Source of the DNA: DASRQK01 sp964436635
GTDB lineage: Bacteria > Bacteroidota > Bacteroidia > Sphingobacteriales > Sphingobacteriaceae
Length of the DNA: 16,049 nucleotides
Assembly (NCBI GenBank): GCA_964436635.1
Contig: CAYTDM010000033.1
Location: 1 to 16,049, forward strand
Reading direction: 5' to 3'
Under the pieces are notes generated by a model. It was not told where the DNA came from, searched no databases, and worked only from the letters and a program-made list of their open reading frames with translations. Made by a program: the position numbers and the translations under genes. Numbering within the stretch: position 1 is the first letter of the stretch; every line of letters starts with the position of its first letter. Shown here one piece after another: positions 1 through 7,666 of the stretch.

Positions 1-54
1 ACTCGCGACCTCAACCTTGGCAAGGTTGCGCTCTACCAACTGAGCTACTTTCGC
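1..54 (-). tRNA. tRNA-Gly (anticodon GCC), 5' part, cut by the window edge
   Basis: Read on the minus strand, position 54 starts the acceptor strand GCGAAAG, followed by the D arm (GCTC, loop AGTTGGTA, GAGC). The anticodon stem is CAACC/GGTTG around the loop TTGCCAA. The anticodon GCC lies at 21-19 and reads the glycine codon GGC (and GGU by wobble). The variable loop and the start of the T arm are visible before the sequence ends at position 1. The T loop and 3' acceptor strand lie outside the window, so acceptor pairing cannot be checked. A strong promoter lies directly upstream at 80-110. Confidence 0.93.
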
Positions 55-79
55 ATGTTGCTTTTTGCTGTCAACGGTG

Positions 80-110
80 CAAATATAGTGAGTTTTGTGT
101 TCTTTTCAAA
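80..110 (-). promoter_or_regulatory. Bacteroidota-type promoter of the tRNA-Gly gene
   Basis: On the minus strand there is TTTG (110-107), a 19-base spacer, then TATATTTG (87-80). This matches the known Bacteroidota -33/-7 consensus TTTG-N19-TAnnTTTG at every fixed position. Transcription should start a few bases further on, near 73-75, giving a leader of about 20 bases before the tRNA 5' end at 54. It is the best promoter match in the window and a useful lineage marker. Confidence 0.8.
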
Positions 111-137
111 TAAAATTTTAAAAAAGTCTGCATTTTT

Positions 138-611
138 TTATAACTCATTGTTGTTCAATATCTCAAAAATTAGGGAGGTTTCATATCCTCTACCTATAGC
201 ATAGTTAACTAAAGCATTTTTGCGTTTAAAGGCATCTTCATGCTTCACTGTAGCCGCCTTTTTCTTCAAAACTTCTTCCAAATTCGCAAAATATTCATCC
301 ATATCGATCGCATCAAGTGCTATTTTTATTAATGGATTCGACACCCCTTTTAATTTTAGCCCTTGTTGGATCTTAAGCTTACCCCATTTTTTAATTCTAT
401 GTTTGCCCCCAGCATAGGCTAGCGCAAAGCGTTCTTCGTTTATATAATTCTCTTGAATTAAATCCACCAAAATATTTTCCACTTCTGTGGAATGCAAGCC
501 CCATGCATATAATTTATCGCGCACCTCCTGTTGTGATCGTTCCTGATAGGCGCAATAGCTTTCTGCTTTTAATTTTGCTGCGGTATAAGTTAAAGTCGTT
601 TGTTTGCCCAT
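138..611 (-). CDS. recX: RecX family regulatory protein
   Basis: The product is 157 residues, within the usual RecX range of about 150-170. RecX proteins bind RecA filaments in the cytoplasm and limit RecA activity during recombination and the SOS response. The N-terminal half carries the family signature: CAYQERSQQEVRDKL at residues 20-34, then a second helical repeat with YINEERFALAYAGGKHRIKKWG at about 56-77 (charged helix followed by basic residues). The C-terminal third is a weaker third repeat, as is normal. No recA is visible nearby; the gene stands alone between the tRNA and the divergent murF-alr. The ATG at 611-609 is the only sensible start, and it sits in the last unit of a 17-base tandem repeat (603-652) that also supplies an out-of-frame ATG upstream. 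No convincing TAnnTTTG promoter is seen. Family assignment is by recognition of sequence pattern. Confidence 0.88.
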   Translation of the reverse strand: MGKQTTLTYTAAKLKAESYCAYQERSQQEVRDKLYAWGLHSTEVENILVDLIQENYINEERFALAYAGGKHRIKKWGKLKIQQGLKLKGVSNPLIKIALDAIDMDEYFANLEEVLKKKAATVKHEDAFKRKNALVNYAIGRGYETSLIFEILNNNEL

Positions 612-652
612 GCTAATTCGTTCCCCATGCTAATTCTTCCCCCTGCTATTTC
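603..652 (-). repeat. Three-copy 17-base tandem repeat covering the recX start
   Basis: On the minus strand three adjacent units are seen. The first is GAAATAGCAGGGGGAA (652-637, 16 bases, degenerate), the second GAATTAGCATGGGGAAC (636-620), and the third GAATTAGCATGGGCAAA (619-603). The recX ATG is in the third unit. The second carries an equivalent ATG (628-626) 17 bases upstream, so out of frame; it would encode a 12-codon peptide ending at a TAA at 592-590, inside recX. The first unit has lost the T of the ATG. Each unit includes a purine-rich GGGGAA stretch that could act as a weak ribosome binding site for the next ATG. The repeat is seen directly; any regulatory effect is inference. 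Confidence 0.7.
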
Positions 653-736
653 TTTTAAAGATCGTGAATCACCCTGAATAATTAAAATTCTTGATTTATC
701 TAAATTTTACGGAAATTGCAAACTTAGTAAAATAGG

Positions 737-3118
737 ATGCACAAATATACGTTTGAAAAAATTTTGGGTATTATTATTACCGAAGTAACTCAAGTGGCTT
801 TCCATGAAGCCAACATTGAAAACTTAGCATATGATAGTCGAAAATTACCAAATCCGAGCGTGTCTTTGTTTTTCGCTTTAAGTGGTTTACAAGATGGACA
901 TCGTTATGTCCAATCGGCTTATGATCAAGGTGTTAGGAATTTTGTGCTTGATTTTGCGAAGCGAACTCAAACCCCATCACTAAAAGATGCGAACATCGCT
1001 TGGGTAGAAAGTCCGATTGCAGCACTTCAAGCCATCGCTAAGTATCACAGGAAGCAGTTTCACTATCCAGTCATAGGAATTACAGGGAGCAACGGCAAAA
1101 CCATCGTAAAAGACTGGTTAAATCAATTGCTCTCACCTGATTTTTCCATTGTCAAAACACCGAAAAGTTATAATTCTCAAATTGGGGTGCCTATTTCGCT
1201 TTGGCAAATGAACGATACGCATACGCTGGCACTGATTGAAGCAGGAATTAGTCAAGTGGGAGAAATGAGCCGCTTAGCCGACATGATCCAACCCACCATC
1301 AGCGTTTTAACCAATGTCGGTGCCGCCCATCAGGAAGGATTTCGGGATGAACAAGAAAAATTAGCCGAAAAAATGATTTTGGGCGCTAATAGCGAAGTAT
1401 TTATCACTCCTTTACCTTTGCCCACGCATGTGATTGATAAAATAAAGCGATGCACTACAATCTATGTGGAGTCCGGAAAAGTGCCTATTACCATTCCTTT
1501 TATAGATCGGGCCTCCATAGAAAATGCAGTGACTTGTTGGCGCGTCATGAAGGTCTTAGGTTATACTTTGGCCGATGTGACGGATCGTTTTACCCATTTG
1601 CACCAAATGGACATGCGTTTACAATTAAAGGAAGGCATCAATCGAACATCGCTCATTGATGATTCCTACAGCAACGATTTATCTTCCCTCGAAATTTCAT
1701 TGGATTTCCTGTTGCGACAAGACCAACACCCCATTCGAACCTTGATTTGGTCGGATTTACCTGAAGTTAAGGGTTTTGAACAGGCAGCCTATGCGTCTGT
1801 TTCCCAATTGTTCGAGAAGTATCCCATCGACCAATTGATTACGGTGGGACCTCGATTGCTTGCGAAAAAAGAATCATTCCCGATTAAAAAATGGCTGGCT
1901 TTTCCAGATACAGATTCATTAATTGCCGCTTTGCCAAGCCTACAAATACAAGATCAGAGTGTCTTAATTAAAGGGGCCAGAAAGTTTAATTTTGAACGCA
2001 TTACGAGGGCACTTGCTGCGCAAAGCCATGAAACGAGGCTGGAACTCCATATGGATCATTTACGCCATAATGTCGCTGAATTCAAGCAATTCATAGGGCC
2101 TAATGTCAAGTTAATGGCCATGGTGAAGGCATTTTCTTATGGTTCTGGCAGTTTTGAAGTAGCGAATTTATTGCAATTTCATAAGGTTGATTATTTGGCG
2201 GTCGCTTATGCCGATGAAGGTGTTGCTTTGCGCAAAGGAGGCATTCAATTACCCATTATGGTGATGGATCCCGATGTAAATTCTTTTTCGGCATTATACG
2301 ATTATCAGCTTTCACCAGAAATTTTCAGTTTCCAAATACTTCAAGAATGGTCGGATTTTTTGAGTGCTAAAAACTATAAGGGGGCCTGGCCGATCCATAT
2401 AAAATTAGATACAGGCATGCATCGTTTAGGCTTTCAGAAGGAAGAATTGGATCAACTGGGCGAGGCTTTGCAATTACATAAAAACCTTCTCGTAGAAAGC
2501 GTTTTTTCACACTTAGTCGCGTCGGGTGATTCGAATTTTGATGAGGTGACCCGTACACAACTCCATGAGTTTTTAAGCGGGTGCGATCTTTTATCCGCAA
2601 AATTGAATACTACTTTTATCAGGCATATTGCCAATACGGATGGAATTATTCGCTTTCCTGAAGCCCGTTTGGATATGGTTCGCTTAGGCATCGGGATGCA
2701 TGGGGTGGAACATAAAAAGGGCTTAAATTTAAGGCAAGTTCCTGTTTTGAAAACCACGATTACTCAAATTCATGAAATAAATGCTGGAGAACGAATTGGG
2801 TACGGACTGAAAGGTCAGGTGTCAAGGGATAGCCGCATTGCCACCGTGCGCATTGGGTATGCCGATGGATATGACCGTAGATTTGGAAATGGTGTAGGAC
2901 AAATGCAATTACATGGTAAATATGTGCCATGTATTGGTGATATTTGCATGGATTTATGCATGTTGGATATTACGGATGTTCCTGAAGCTGCAGTAGGAGA
3001 CGAGGTTATTGTATATGGTGATATTCAGGGGTTGGCACAAAAAATTGGCACCATTCCCTACGAATTATTAGTCCGGATTTCCCAACGTGTAAAACGTATT
3101 TATTATTATGGTTGGTAA
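737..3118 (+). CDS. murF-alr: Bifunctional MurF (UDP-MurNAc-tripeptide:D-Ala-D-Ala ligase) / alanine racemase
   Basis: This 793-residue cytoplasmic fusion joins two steps of peptidoglycan precursor synthesis: interconversion of L- and D-alanine, and ATP-dependent addition of D-Ala-D-Ala to the UDP-MurNAc-tripeptide. Residues 1 to about 430 are MurF-like, with the ATP loop GSNGKT at 117-122, EAG at 168-170, TNVGAAHQEGF at 192-202, and DDSYSND at 308-314 where free MurF usually has a DxYNANP motif. Residues about 433-793 are alanine racemase: the PLP-binding lysine is K464 (MVKAFSYGSG), the catalytic tyrosine is probably Y708 in GYADGYDRRF, and GDICMDLCM at 734-742 matches the partner-subunit active-site loop. 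The fusion is a known Bacteroidota arrangement. The ATG at 737 begins directly in family sequence. The gene diverges from recX across 125 bases; no strong promoter is visible there (TAAATTTT at 701-708 is a weak candidate). The DUF502 gene follows closely. Confidence 0.95.
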   Translation: MHKYTFEKILGIIITEVTQVAFHEANIENLAYDSRKLPNPSVSLFFALSGLQDGHRYVQSAYDQGVRNFVLDFAKRTQTPSLKDANIAWVESPIAALQAIAKYHRKQFHYPVIGITGSNGKTIVKDWLNQLLSPDFSIVKTPKSYNSQIGVPISLWQMNDTHTLALIEAGISQVGEMSRLADMIQPTISVLTNVGAAHQEGFRDEQEKLAEKMILGANSEVFITPLPLPTHVIDKIKRCTTIYVESGKVPITIPFIDRASIENAVTCWRVMKVLGYTLADVTDRFTHLHQMDMRLQLKEGINRTSLIDDSYSNDLSSLEISLDFLLRQDQHPIRTLIWSDLPEVKGFEQAAYASVSQLFEKYPIDQLITVGPRLLAKKESFPIKKWLAFPDTDSLIAALPSLQIQDQSVLIKGARKFNFERITRALAAQSHETRLELHMDHLRHNVAEFKQFIGPNVKLMAMVKAFSYGSGSFEVANLLQFHKVDYLAVAYADEGVALRKGGIQLPIMVMDPDVNSFSALYDYQLSPEIFSFQILQEWSDFLSAKNYKGAWPIHIKLDTGMHRLGFQKEELDQLGEALQLHKNLLVESVFSHLVASGDSNFDEVTRTQLHEFLSGCDLLSAKLNTTFIRHIANTDGIIRFPEARLDMVRLGIGMHGVEHKKGLNLRQVPVLKTTITQIHEINAGERIGYGLKGQVSRDSRIATVRIGYADGYDRRFGNGVGQMQLHGKYVPCIGDICMDLCMLDITDVPEAAVGDEVIVYGDIQGLAQKIGTIPYELLVRISQRVKRIYYYGW

Positions 3119-3135
3119 TGTTTATAGGTAGATAT

Positions 3136-3732
3136 ATGAAAAAAACTATTCGATTATTATTATCTTATTTGGGTAAAGGAATATTGGTCGTGGTGCCATT
3201 AGCTGGCGCCTTATTTGTAATGGTCTGGGCGGTCACAGGCATTGATTCGGCGATTAACATTAGTCCTCAATTTTGGCAAGATGAATCAGGGCAACCCATG
3301 CATGTTCCAGGTTTGGGCATTTTGACCGTCGTGGTGGCCTTGATTTTGGTGGGTATGATTTTCACAAACGTTGTCACTGAGCCGATTTATAATTGGTTTA
3401 ATAATTTGTTGAATAGAATTCCCTTATTTAATACACTTTACTCGTCTATAAAAGATTTTACAGAAGCATTTGTAGGTGACTCAAAGAAATTTAATGAACC
3501 CGTTTTAGTGACGATCAACGAGACTGGATTGAAAAAAATAGGGTTTTTAACGCAGAAGAACTTGACGGAAATAGGTCTGAAAGATGAGGTAATCGTTTAT
3601 TTTCCATATGCCTATTCGGTGGCGGGGCAAATTGCAGTTGTCAAAGCTTCGAATGTTCAGCCATTGAACATAAGTTCTACAGATGCGATGAAGCTGGTGG
3701 TTTCTGGGGGGGTCAGCGGATTAGATGTGTAG
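3136..3732 (+). CDS. DUF502 family inner-membrane protein
   Basis: The product is 198 residues from this start and belongs to DUF502, a widespread bacterial membrane family of uncertain role. It has a basic N-terminus (MKK), a first membrane segment at about 12-34, a loop, a second membrane segment at about 59-80, and then the family motif RIPLFNTLYSSIKDF at 94-108. A soluble C-terminal domain follows, with EVIVYFPYAYSVAGQIAVV at 151-169. The ATG at 3136 was chosen because family members begin with MKK just before the first membrane helix. An in-frame ATG at 3118 overlaps the murF-alr stop by one base (TAATG) and would add six residues; it cannot be excluded. Translation is probably coupled to murF-alr. 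The last 20 bases overlap the end of the convergent methyltransferase gene, and a G7 run at 3706-3712 precedes the stop. Confidence 0.85.
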   Translation: MKKTIRLLLSYLGKGILVVVPLAGALFVMVWAVTGIDSAINISPQFWQDESGQPMHVPGLGILTVVVALILVGMIFTNVVTEPIYNWFNNLLNRIPLFNTLYSSIKDFTEAFVGDSKKFNEPVLVTINETGLKKIGFLTQKNLTEIGLKDEVIVYFPYAYSVAGQIAVVKASNVQPLNISSTDAMKLVVSGGVSGLDV

Positions 3733-4975
3733 TTCTGGTTTCTATGACAATTAATTCTCCATTTAATTCGGTGCAACAATAGTAATTGACATCGGGCGAT
3801 TCACCAATTTTGTATTTTTTTCGAATTTCTTCCGCTTTCAGGGGAAAATTTCGTGTAATCACATTTCCTGATAAAGTATTTTTTCTTTTTTTCAGTGCGG
3901 AAAAGGGTTGAATCGAAATCACTTCACTGATTTTACCCATAAACGTTTCTATAAGTGTTTTACTCGTGTATAAATGTGTGTGCGCGTGTAGTTTATTGAT
4001 GCCATAATGCACGCTCGTGTACTTATATGCGCCTGCTTTTAGTAAAGCAGCATCCGGTTCATAGAGATAGCATTCTGGTAAACTATAAAAAGGTTTCGCA
4101 TTTTTTTCAGTTTCCATTAAGAAAGAAATTTCTTGAATATTCCCGTGAATTTGATTCGAATACTGCTCCCAGGCCTTAGATTCATGCATGATAAAACACT
4201 CCGCCGTTCGCTTCAGGCAGACCGCTACAATCTTTACATCGCTGACATCCTGCTTAGACCCTATTTTACAAAGGAGTTCTTTACATTCTCCACCCACACT
4301 AATCACTTGGATTTCATTTAAGCCTGGCAAGGATTTGATGGCGTCACTCACATCCAGCATCGGTGCTAACTTAACCCAAATTTCTTTCGCTTTTTGTTTT
4401 AATTCAGGCAATAGGTTCACCACATTGGGCTGACAATCCGTTATTTTATAGACTTTACGCCCTTCGTTTCTTCTAGCTGGATCTAAATAAATCACATCTA
4501 ATTTGCCTGGCTGAAGCTTAGCGAGAAAATCTTCCGCCGTACCGGTACTTACCTGGAGGGATTTGGCGCCAAATACCTGAGCATTATGCCGAACAATTTC
4601 TGCTAATTCATCCACTTGTTCGTTGTAGTAAACAGCTCCCGCAAATCGTGAAAACGCCGTGCTATCCACCCCAAAACCGCCTGTCAGATCTGCTATTTGA
4701 CTATTTGGGGCTAAAGCAGATGCTTTATAAAAGGCTGTTAATTCTGATGAGGATTGTTCAAGCGATAATTTTTTAGGATAAAATAGGCCCTGCTGGTGGT
4801 ACCAACTGGGGAGTTTTTGACGACAGCGTTGAATGCCCTCTACTTGATTAGCTAATTCCTTTGATAAAACCCCTTCGAATGGCGATTTGCGCAGCGCGAT
4901 ATCACTGACATTTTTATGCAACTGTTCTCTGATATACTGTTGAACCTCAGGAGTTAAAAGCAGTGGGTTTATCAT
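3713..4975 (-). CDS. PG_1098-type class I SAM-dependent methyltransferase with THUMP-like C-terminus
   Basis: The product is 420 residues and resembles the PG_1098 group of Bacteroidota methyltransferases, whose substrate I do not know to be established; RNA is a reasonable guess because of the THUMP-like domain. Residues about 1-85 are helical (LPSWYHQQGLFYPKKLSLEQ at 55-74). The Rossmann methyltransferase fold follows, with the SAM-binding motif ADLTGGFGVDS at 95-105, an acidic site around NEQ (118-120), and the DPARR motif at 165-169, which lies in the usual catalytic motif IV position. A linking region follows at about 225-295. The C-terminal THUMP-like part includes YLYEPDAALLKAGAYK at 303-318. 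The gene starts 11 bases after the aspartate kinase stop and is last in a five-gene minus-strand cluster. Its final four codons overlap the DUF502 gene tail-to-tail. The fold is confident; the target is not. Confidence 0.85.
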   Translation of the reverse strand: MINPLLLTPEVQQYIREQLHKNVSDIALRKSPFEGVLSKELANQVEGIQRCRQKLPSWYHQQGLFYPKKLSLEQSSSELTAFYKASALAPNSQIADLTGGFGVDSTAFSRFAGAVYYNEQVDELAEIVRHNAQVFGAKSLQVSTGTAEDFLAKLQPGKLDVIYLDPARRNEGRKVYKITDCQPNVVNLLPELKQKAKEIWVKLAPMLDVSDAIKSLPGLNEIQVISVGGECKELLCKIGSKQDVSDVKIVAVCLKRTAECFIMHESKAWEQYSNQIHGNIQEISFLMETEKNAKPFYSLPECYLYEPDAALLKAGAYKYTSVHYGINKLHAHTHLYTSKTLIETFMGKISEVISIQPFSALKKRKNTLSGNVITRNFPLKAEEIRKKYKIGESPDVNYYCCTELNGELIVIETRTTHLIR

Positions 4976-4986
4976 TTTTGATCCTT

Positions 4987-6264
4987 TTATGTGGGACGCT
5001 GATCTTTTACAAGAAGTTGGAAGGTATCTTTGTCTCTTAATTCTAATATCACCTCTTTGCCGATTAAGACCCTATCGATGGTCGCTTGGTCATAATATCG
5101 AATCGTGATTAATTCCAATCCACTTTGCAATGCAATGTTAAAATTAGGCCGCAAAGAATTCAGCAAGGAATTGATTTTTTGTTCATCTTGATCCACGCCT
5201 ACCGCGAAATGCACCGCCGAATTATGCATCATGTTGATTTTTATTTGATGCTGGTGAAAGGCCTGGAAGATTGTGCTCAAATTATCTTCTACAATGAATG
5301 AGAAATCCTTCGGCATGATTTCGATTAATACTTGATTTACTTTAAATATAAATGCAGGCAGATCGTGCGGAGTTTGGGTATGCCCAATTCTGGTGCCTGT
5401 CTGTTGATGGTCTTTGAATGAACGAACAAATAAGTGGATTCCTTTGCTCTTTAAAGGTTGAATGGTTTTTGGATGAATGACCGTCGCTCCATAATAGGAT
5501 AATTCTATCGCATCCAGATAAGATAGGTCTGGAATTAATTCTGTTTGGTCAAACCATTTTGGGTCTGCATTCAGGACGCCGGGTACATCTTTCCAGATGG
5601 TCACTTGTTTTGCGCCTAAGCAAGCGGCAAATATTGCGGCAGAGTAATCCGACCCTTCTCTTCCTAAAGTAGTCGTAAAGTTTTCTGAAGTAGAACCTAT
5701 AAAACCTTGGGTAAGGACCCAAGATTGACTTAACTCATTTGGAAGGTTGGACTGAATCAAGCTTTCAGTTTTTTCCCAATTCACCCGCGCATTTCGGTAT
5801 TGGTTATCGGTAACAATGTAATTTCTGGCATCGACCCATTTGTTTTTCAAACCTATTTGATTTAAATACTCGCTAATGATCGTAGTCGAAAGCAATTCTC
5901 CAACCGATACAATTTGGTCATAGGTATAGTCAAAATCATCCAAGGCACCATCTTCAAACATCCATTCTATTTCCACAAAAATATTAGAAATTTTGTCGTA
6001 AATAGGGTGCGATGGATTAGGGAATAATGAGGATATAATGTTGAAATGAAACTCTTTGGCTTCTTCCAGGTTGGCATGCGCTTTCGCAAGGTCTGTGTAA
6101 AAATGGTTCACCAAATTTTCCAATAAATTCGTGGTTTTCCCCATTGCTGAAATAACAATCAGCAAAGATTGATCTTTCGGATAGGTCGCCAATAACGTTC
6201 CTAAATCTTCTATTGCTTTTGCATCTTTTACGGATGCACCACCGAATTTATAAACTTCTACCAT
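4987..6264 (-). CDS. lysC: Aspartate kinase (monofunctional)
   Basis: The product is 425 residues and catalyses ATP-dependent phosphorylation of L-aspartate, the first step to lysine/diaminopimelate, threonine and methionine. The kinase domain opens with KFGGASV at 6-12. It carries VGELLST at about 121-127, the substrate/ATP motif GREGSDYSAA at 201-210 and KDVPGVLNADP at 225-235. An ACT-type regulatory region follows from about 310 (MPKDFSFIVEDNLSTIF, then INMMHNSAVHFAVGV), so amino-acid feedback is likely, though the effector cannot be read from sequence. No homoserine dehydrogenase domain is fused. An in-frame ATG at 6288 would add eight residues but lies inside the preceding gene. The ATG at 6264 puts the start one base after the DUF3298 stop (TAA-G-ATG) and matches the family N-terminus. 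No other lysine- or threonine-pathway gene is adjacent. The specific lysC paralogue is less certain than the enzyme. Confidence 0.93.
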   Translation of the reverse strand: MVEVYKFGGASVKDAKAIEDLGTLLATYPKDQSLLIVISAMGKTTNLLENLVNHFYTDLAKAHANLEEAKEFHFNIISSLFPNPSHPIYDKISNIFVEIEWMFEDGALDDFDYTYDQIVSVGELLSTTIISEYLNQIGLKNKWVDARNYIVTDNQYRNARVNWEKTESLIQSNLPNELSQSWVLTQGFIGSTSENFTTTLGREGSDYSAAIFAACLGAKQVTIWKDVPGVLNADPKWFDQTELIPDLSYLDAIELSYYGATVIHPKTIQPLKSKGIHLFVRSFKDHQQTGTRIGHTQTPHDLPAFIFKVNQVLIEIMPKDFSFIVEDNLSTIFQAFHQHQIKINMMHNSAVHFAVGVDQDEQKINSLLNSLRPNFNIALQSGLELITIRYYDQATIDRVLIGKEVILELRDKDTFQLLVKDQRPT

Positions 6265-6265
6265 C

Positions 6266-7147
6266 TTATTTTTCTTTGATTGAGGCAATTATTCTTAATG
6301 CTTTATCTGTTAAAAAGGATTCGATCTCTTGATAGGGTATTTTAAAGGCCGTTTGCCCAAACACATACGGTTTAATCTCATAGATATTGTATAGAAAAAG
6401 CAAACTGTCAGATTCAAAACTAAAGTTATTAGGTAAAGAAAAAACGTCGTTTTCGAAAAAATACAGATCCTCTCGAAGATCTTGATTTAGTGCGCGTTCA
6501 TTCTCCCAAAAATGCTGTTCGGCTACTTGTAAAAATGCATCAAATGCCGATGTTTTGATTAAATCTTCCATGGCAAATTCCGAGTTGTCTTGAAGTTGAA
6601 AATGCTTATAGAGGGTATAATAATTCCCATGGGCACCCCCGGTATAATGGTAATTATCTATTTTTAAACCAAGATAAGCATCTGTTAAATGCATCACTTT
6701 ATTTTCACTTTTATGTACCCAAGGGCTGGGAGAAAAATAGGATTTTTTAAAGTTTTCGTATTCATCAATAAATTGATGGGCAGCTTGTTCCGGAGTCAGT
6801 GATTCTTCTCCTAATTGACTCTTTAAAACAAAGTCTTGAATATTTTTTTGATTGAATTTCGGATAATTAATGCGATAAGTTGCGTAGTCCATTTGAGTGG
6901 AATCCAATTTATTTACACTGTCTATGGGGAACGTGGAGTCACTCGCTAATTCAAAGGTCTCGTAAACATAGTCAAGGCGCGATTCATTCGCATTAGTATC
7001 CTGGGTTTTTTTGACAATAGGGCCATGTAGATTTGAGGTGTCGTTATCCGTCTCAGATGTATTTGTTTGGCACGAAACACCTAAAAAAGCGACCATGCAA
7101 CCCATTAAAAATAGGTGAAAATACCGATTTTTCGCTCTATTTGTCAT
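6266..7147 (-). CDS. DUF3298-domain lipoprotein
   Basis: The product is 293 residues. It begins with a basic stretch and a hydrophobic segment (about residues 9-25) ending at C26 in FLGVSC, a usable but imperfect lipobox (Gly rather than Leu at -3), so export and lipid anchoring are likely. The mature protein has a low-complexity linker rich in N, T and D (about 27-60). A DUF4163/DUF3298-like region follows, with the hallmark YTGGAHGNYY at 168-177 and YEIKPYVFGQTAFKIPYQEI at 256-275. In other bacteria this fold occurs in peptidoglycan deacetylase PdaC and anti-sigma factor RsiV; here no catalytic domain is attached, so the function is open. The ATG at 7147 was chosen over longer in-frame options because a GGAGG site lies six bases upstream and the signal peptide starts there. 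The start overlaps the GNAT gene end by 11 bases; the stop is one base before the aspartate kinase start. Confidence 0.82.
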   Translation of the reverse strand: MTNRAKNRYFHLFLMGCMVAFLGVSCQTNTSETDNDTSNLHGPIVKKTQDTNANESRLDYVYETFELASDSTFPIDSVNKLDSTQMDYATYRINYPKFNQKNIQDFVLKSQLGEESLTPEQAAHQFIDEYENFKKSYFSPSPWVHKSENKVMHLTDAYLGLKIDNYHYTGGAHGNYYTLYKHFQLQDNSEFAMEDLIKTSAFDAFLQVAEQHFWENERALNQDLREDLYFFENDVFSLPNNFSFESDSLLFLYNIYEIKPYVFGQTAFKIPYQEIESFLTDKALRIIASIKEK

Positions 7148-7616
7148 GATTTTCCTCCGACTCCAATGAAATATTGACCCATTCATAGTCGAATTTCGCC
7201 CCATACTTTTTATAAAATTGCAAGGCGGGTTCGTTCCAATCCAAGGCTTGCCACACCATGCCATGGTATCCCCGTTCTTTACTTAAAGCGAAGGTTTCAT
7301 CGAAAAGCTGTTTGCCTATTCCTTTGCCACGCCACTGCTCGGTTACCACGATGTCTTCTAAGTATAACCTCCTGCCTTTCCAGGTAGAATAACGGATGTA
7401 AAAGAGGGACATTCCGACTAAAAATGCTCGTTCACCATCCTCTACTTCTGCCACAAAAGCTTCCCAAACCGGTTGTTCGCCAAAGCCGCATTCTACAAAT
7501 TCCTCCATGCTTACAGTCACTGCATCCGGTTCACGTTCAAAGATAGCCAATTCACGAATCAGCATCAACATGGCTGGACAATCTTCTTTACGTGCTTTAC
7601 GAATAACAATTCCCAT
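7137..7616 (-). CDS. GNAT family N-acetyltransferase, SSAT (diamine/polyamine acetyltransferase)-like
   Basis: The product is 159 residues, a single GNAT domain that transfers an acetyl group from acetyl-CoA to an amine. The acetyl-CoA loop is QWRGKGIG at 94-101, preceded by YLEDIVV (85-91) as strand beta-4. The C-terminal LDWNEPALQFYKKYGA at 125-140 closely resembles the equivalent segment of spermidine/spermine N1-acetyltransferase; Y135 occupies the position of that enzyme's proposed catalytic tyrosine. Also SSAT-like is the FYIRYSTWKGRRLYLED stretch before the loop. Polyamine, thialysine or another small amine is therefore a plausible substrate, but substrate assignment within GNAT is unreliable. 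The ATG at 7616 is preferred to an in-frame TTG at 7625. The gene follows the YggS gene by 50 bases, and its end overlaps the lipoprotein start by 11 bases. Confidence 0.88.
   Translation of the reverse strand: MGIVIRKARKEDCPAMLMLIRELAIFEREPDAVTVSMEEFVECGFGEQPVWEAFVAEVEDGERAFLVGMSLFYIRYSTWKGRRLYLEDIVVTEQWRGKGIGKQLFDETFALSKERGYHGMVWQALDWNEPALQFYKKYGAKFDYEWVNISLESEENHDK
7148..7158 (-). promoter_or_regulatory. Strong Shine-Dalgarno site that sets the DUF3298 start
   Basis: On the minus strand GGAGG (7158-7154) is followed by AAAATC and then the ATG at 7147, an ideal six-base spacing. It lies inside the 3' end of the GNAT gene. Most other starts in this window show no such site, as is usual in Bacteroidota, so this one favours independent or enhanced initiation of the overlapping lipoprotein gene. 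Confidence 0.65.
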
Positions 7617-7666
7617 AACTATCAAGTAGATTTAAAAGGTTCAATCGGATAATGCCGATGTGATTT

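Noticed and set aside
2452..2757. Open frame on the minus strand inside murF-alr
   Set aside because: It is the shadow of a strongly supported gene, with no recognisable domain and no start signals.
6265..6288. Eight-residue extension of aspartate kinase starting at 6288
   Set aside because: It lies inside the end of the lipoprotein gene, and the family N-terminus begins at the ATG at 6264.
7148..7264. Possible 39-residue N-terminal extension of the DUF3298 lipoprotein
   Set aside because: It overlaps the GNAT gene deeply, would bury the signal peptide inside the protein, and the strong GGAGG site points to the ATG at 7147.
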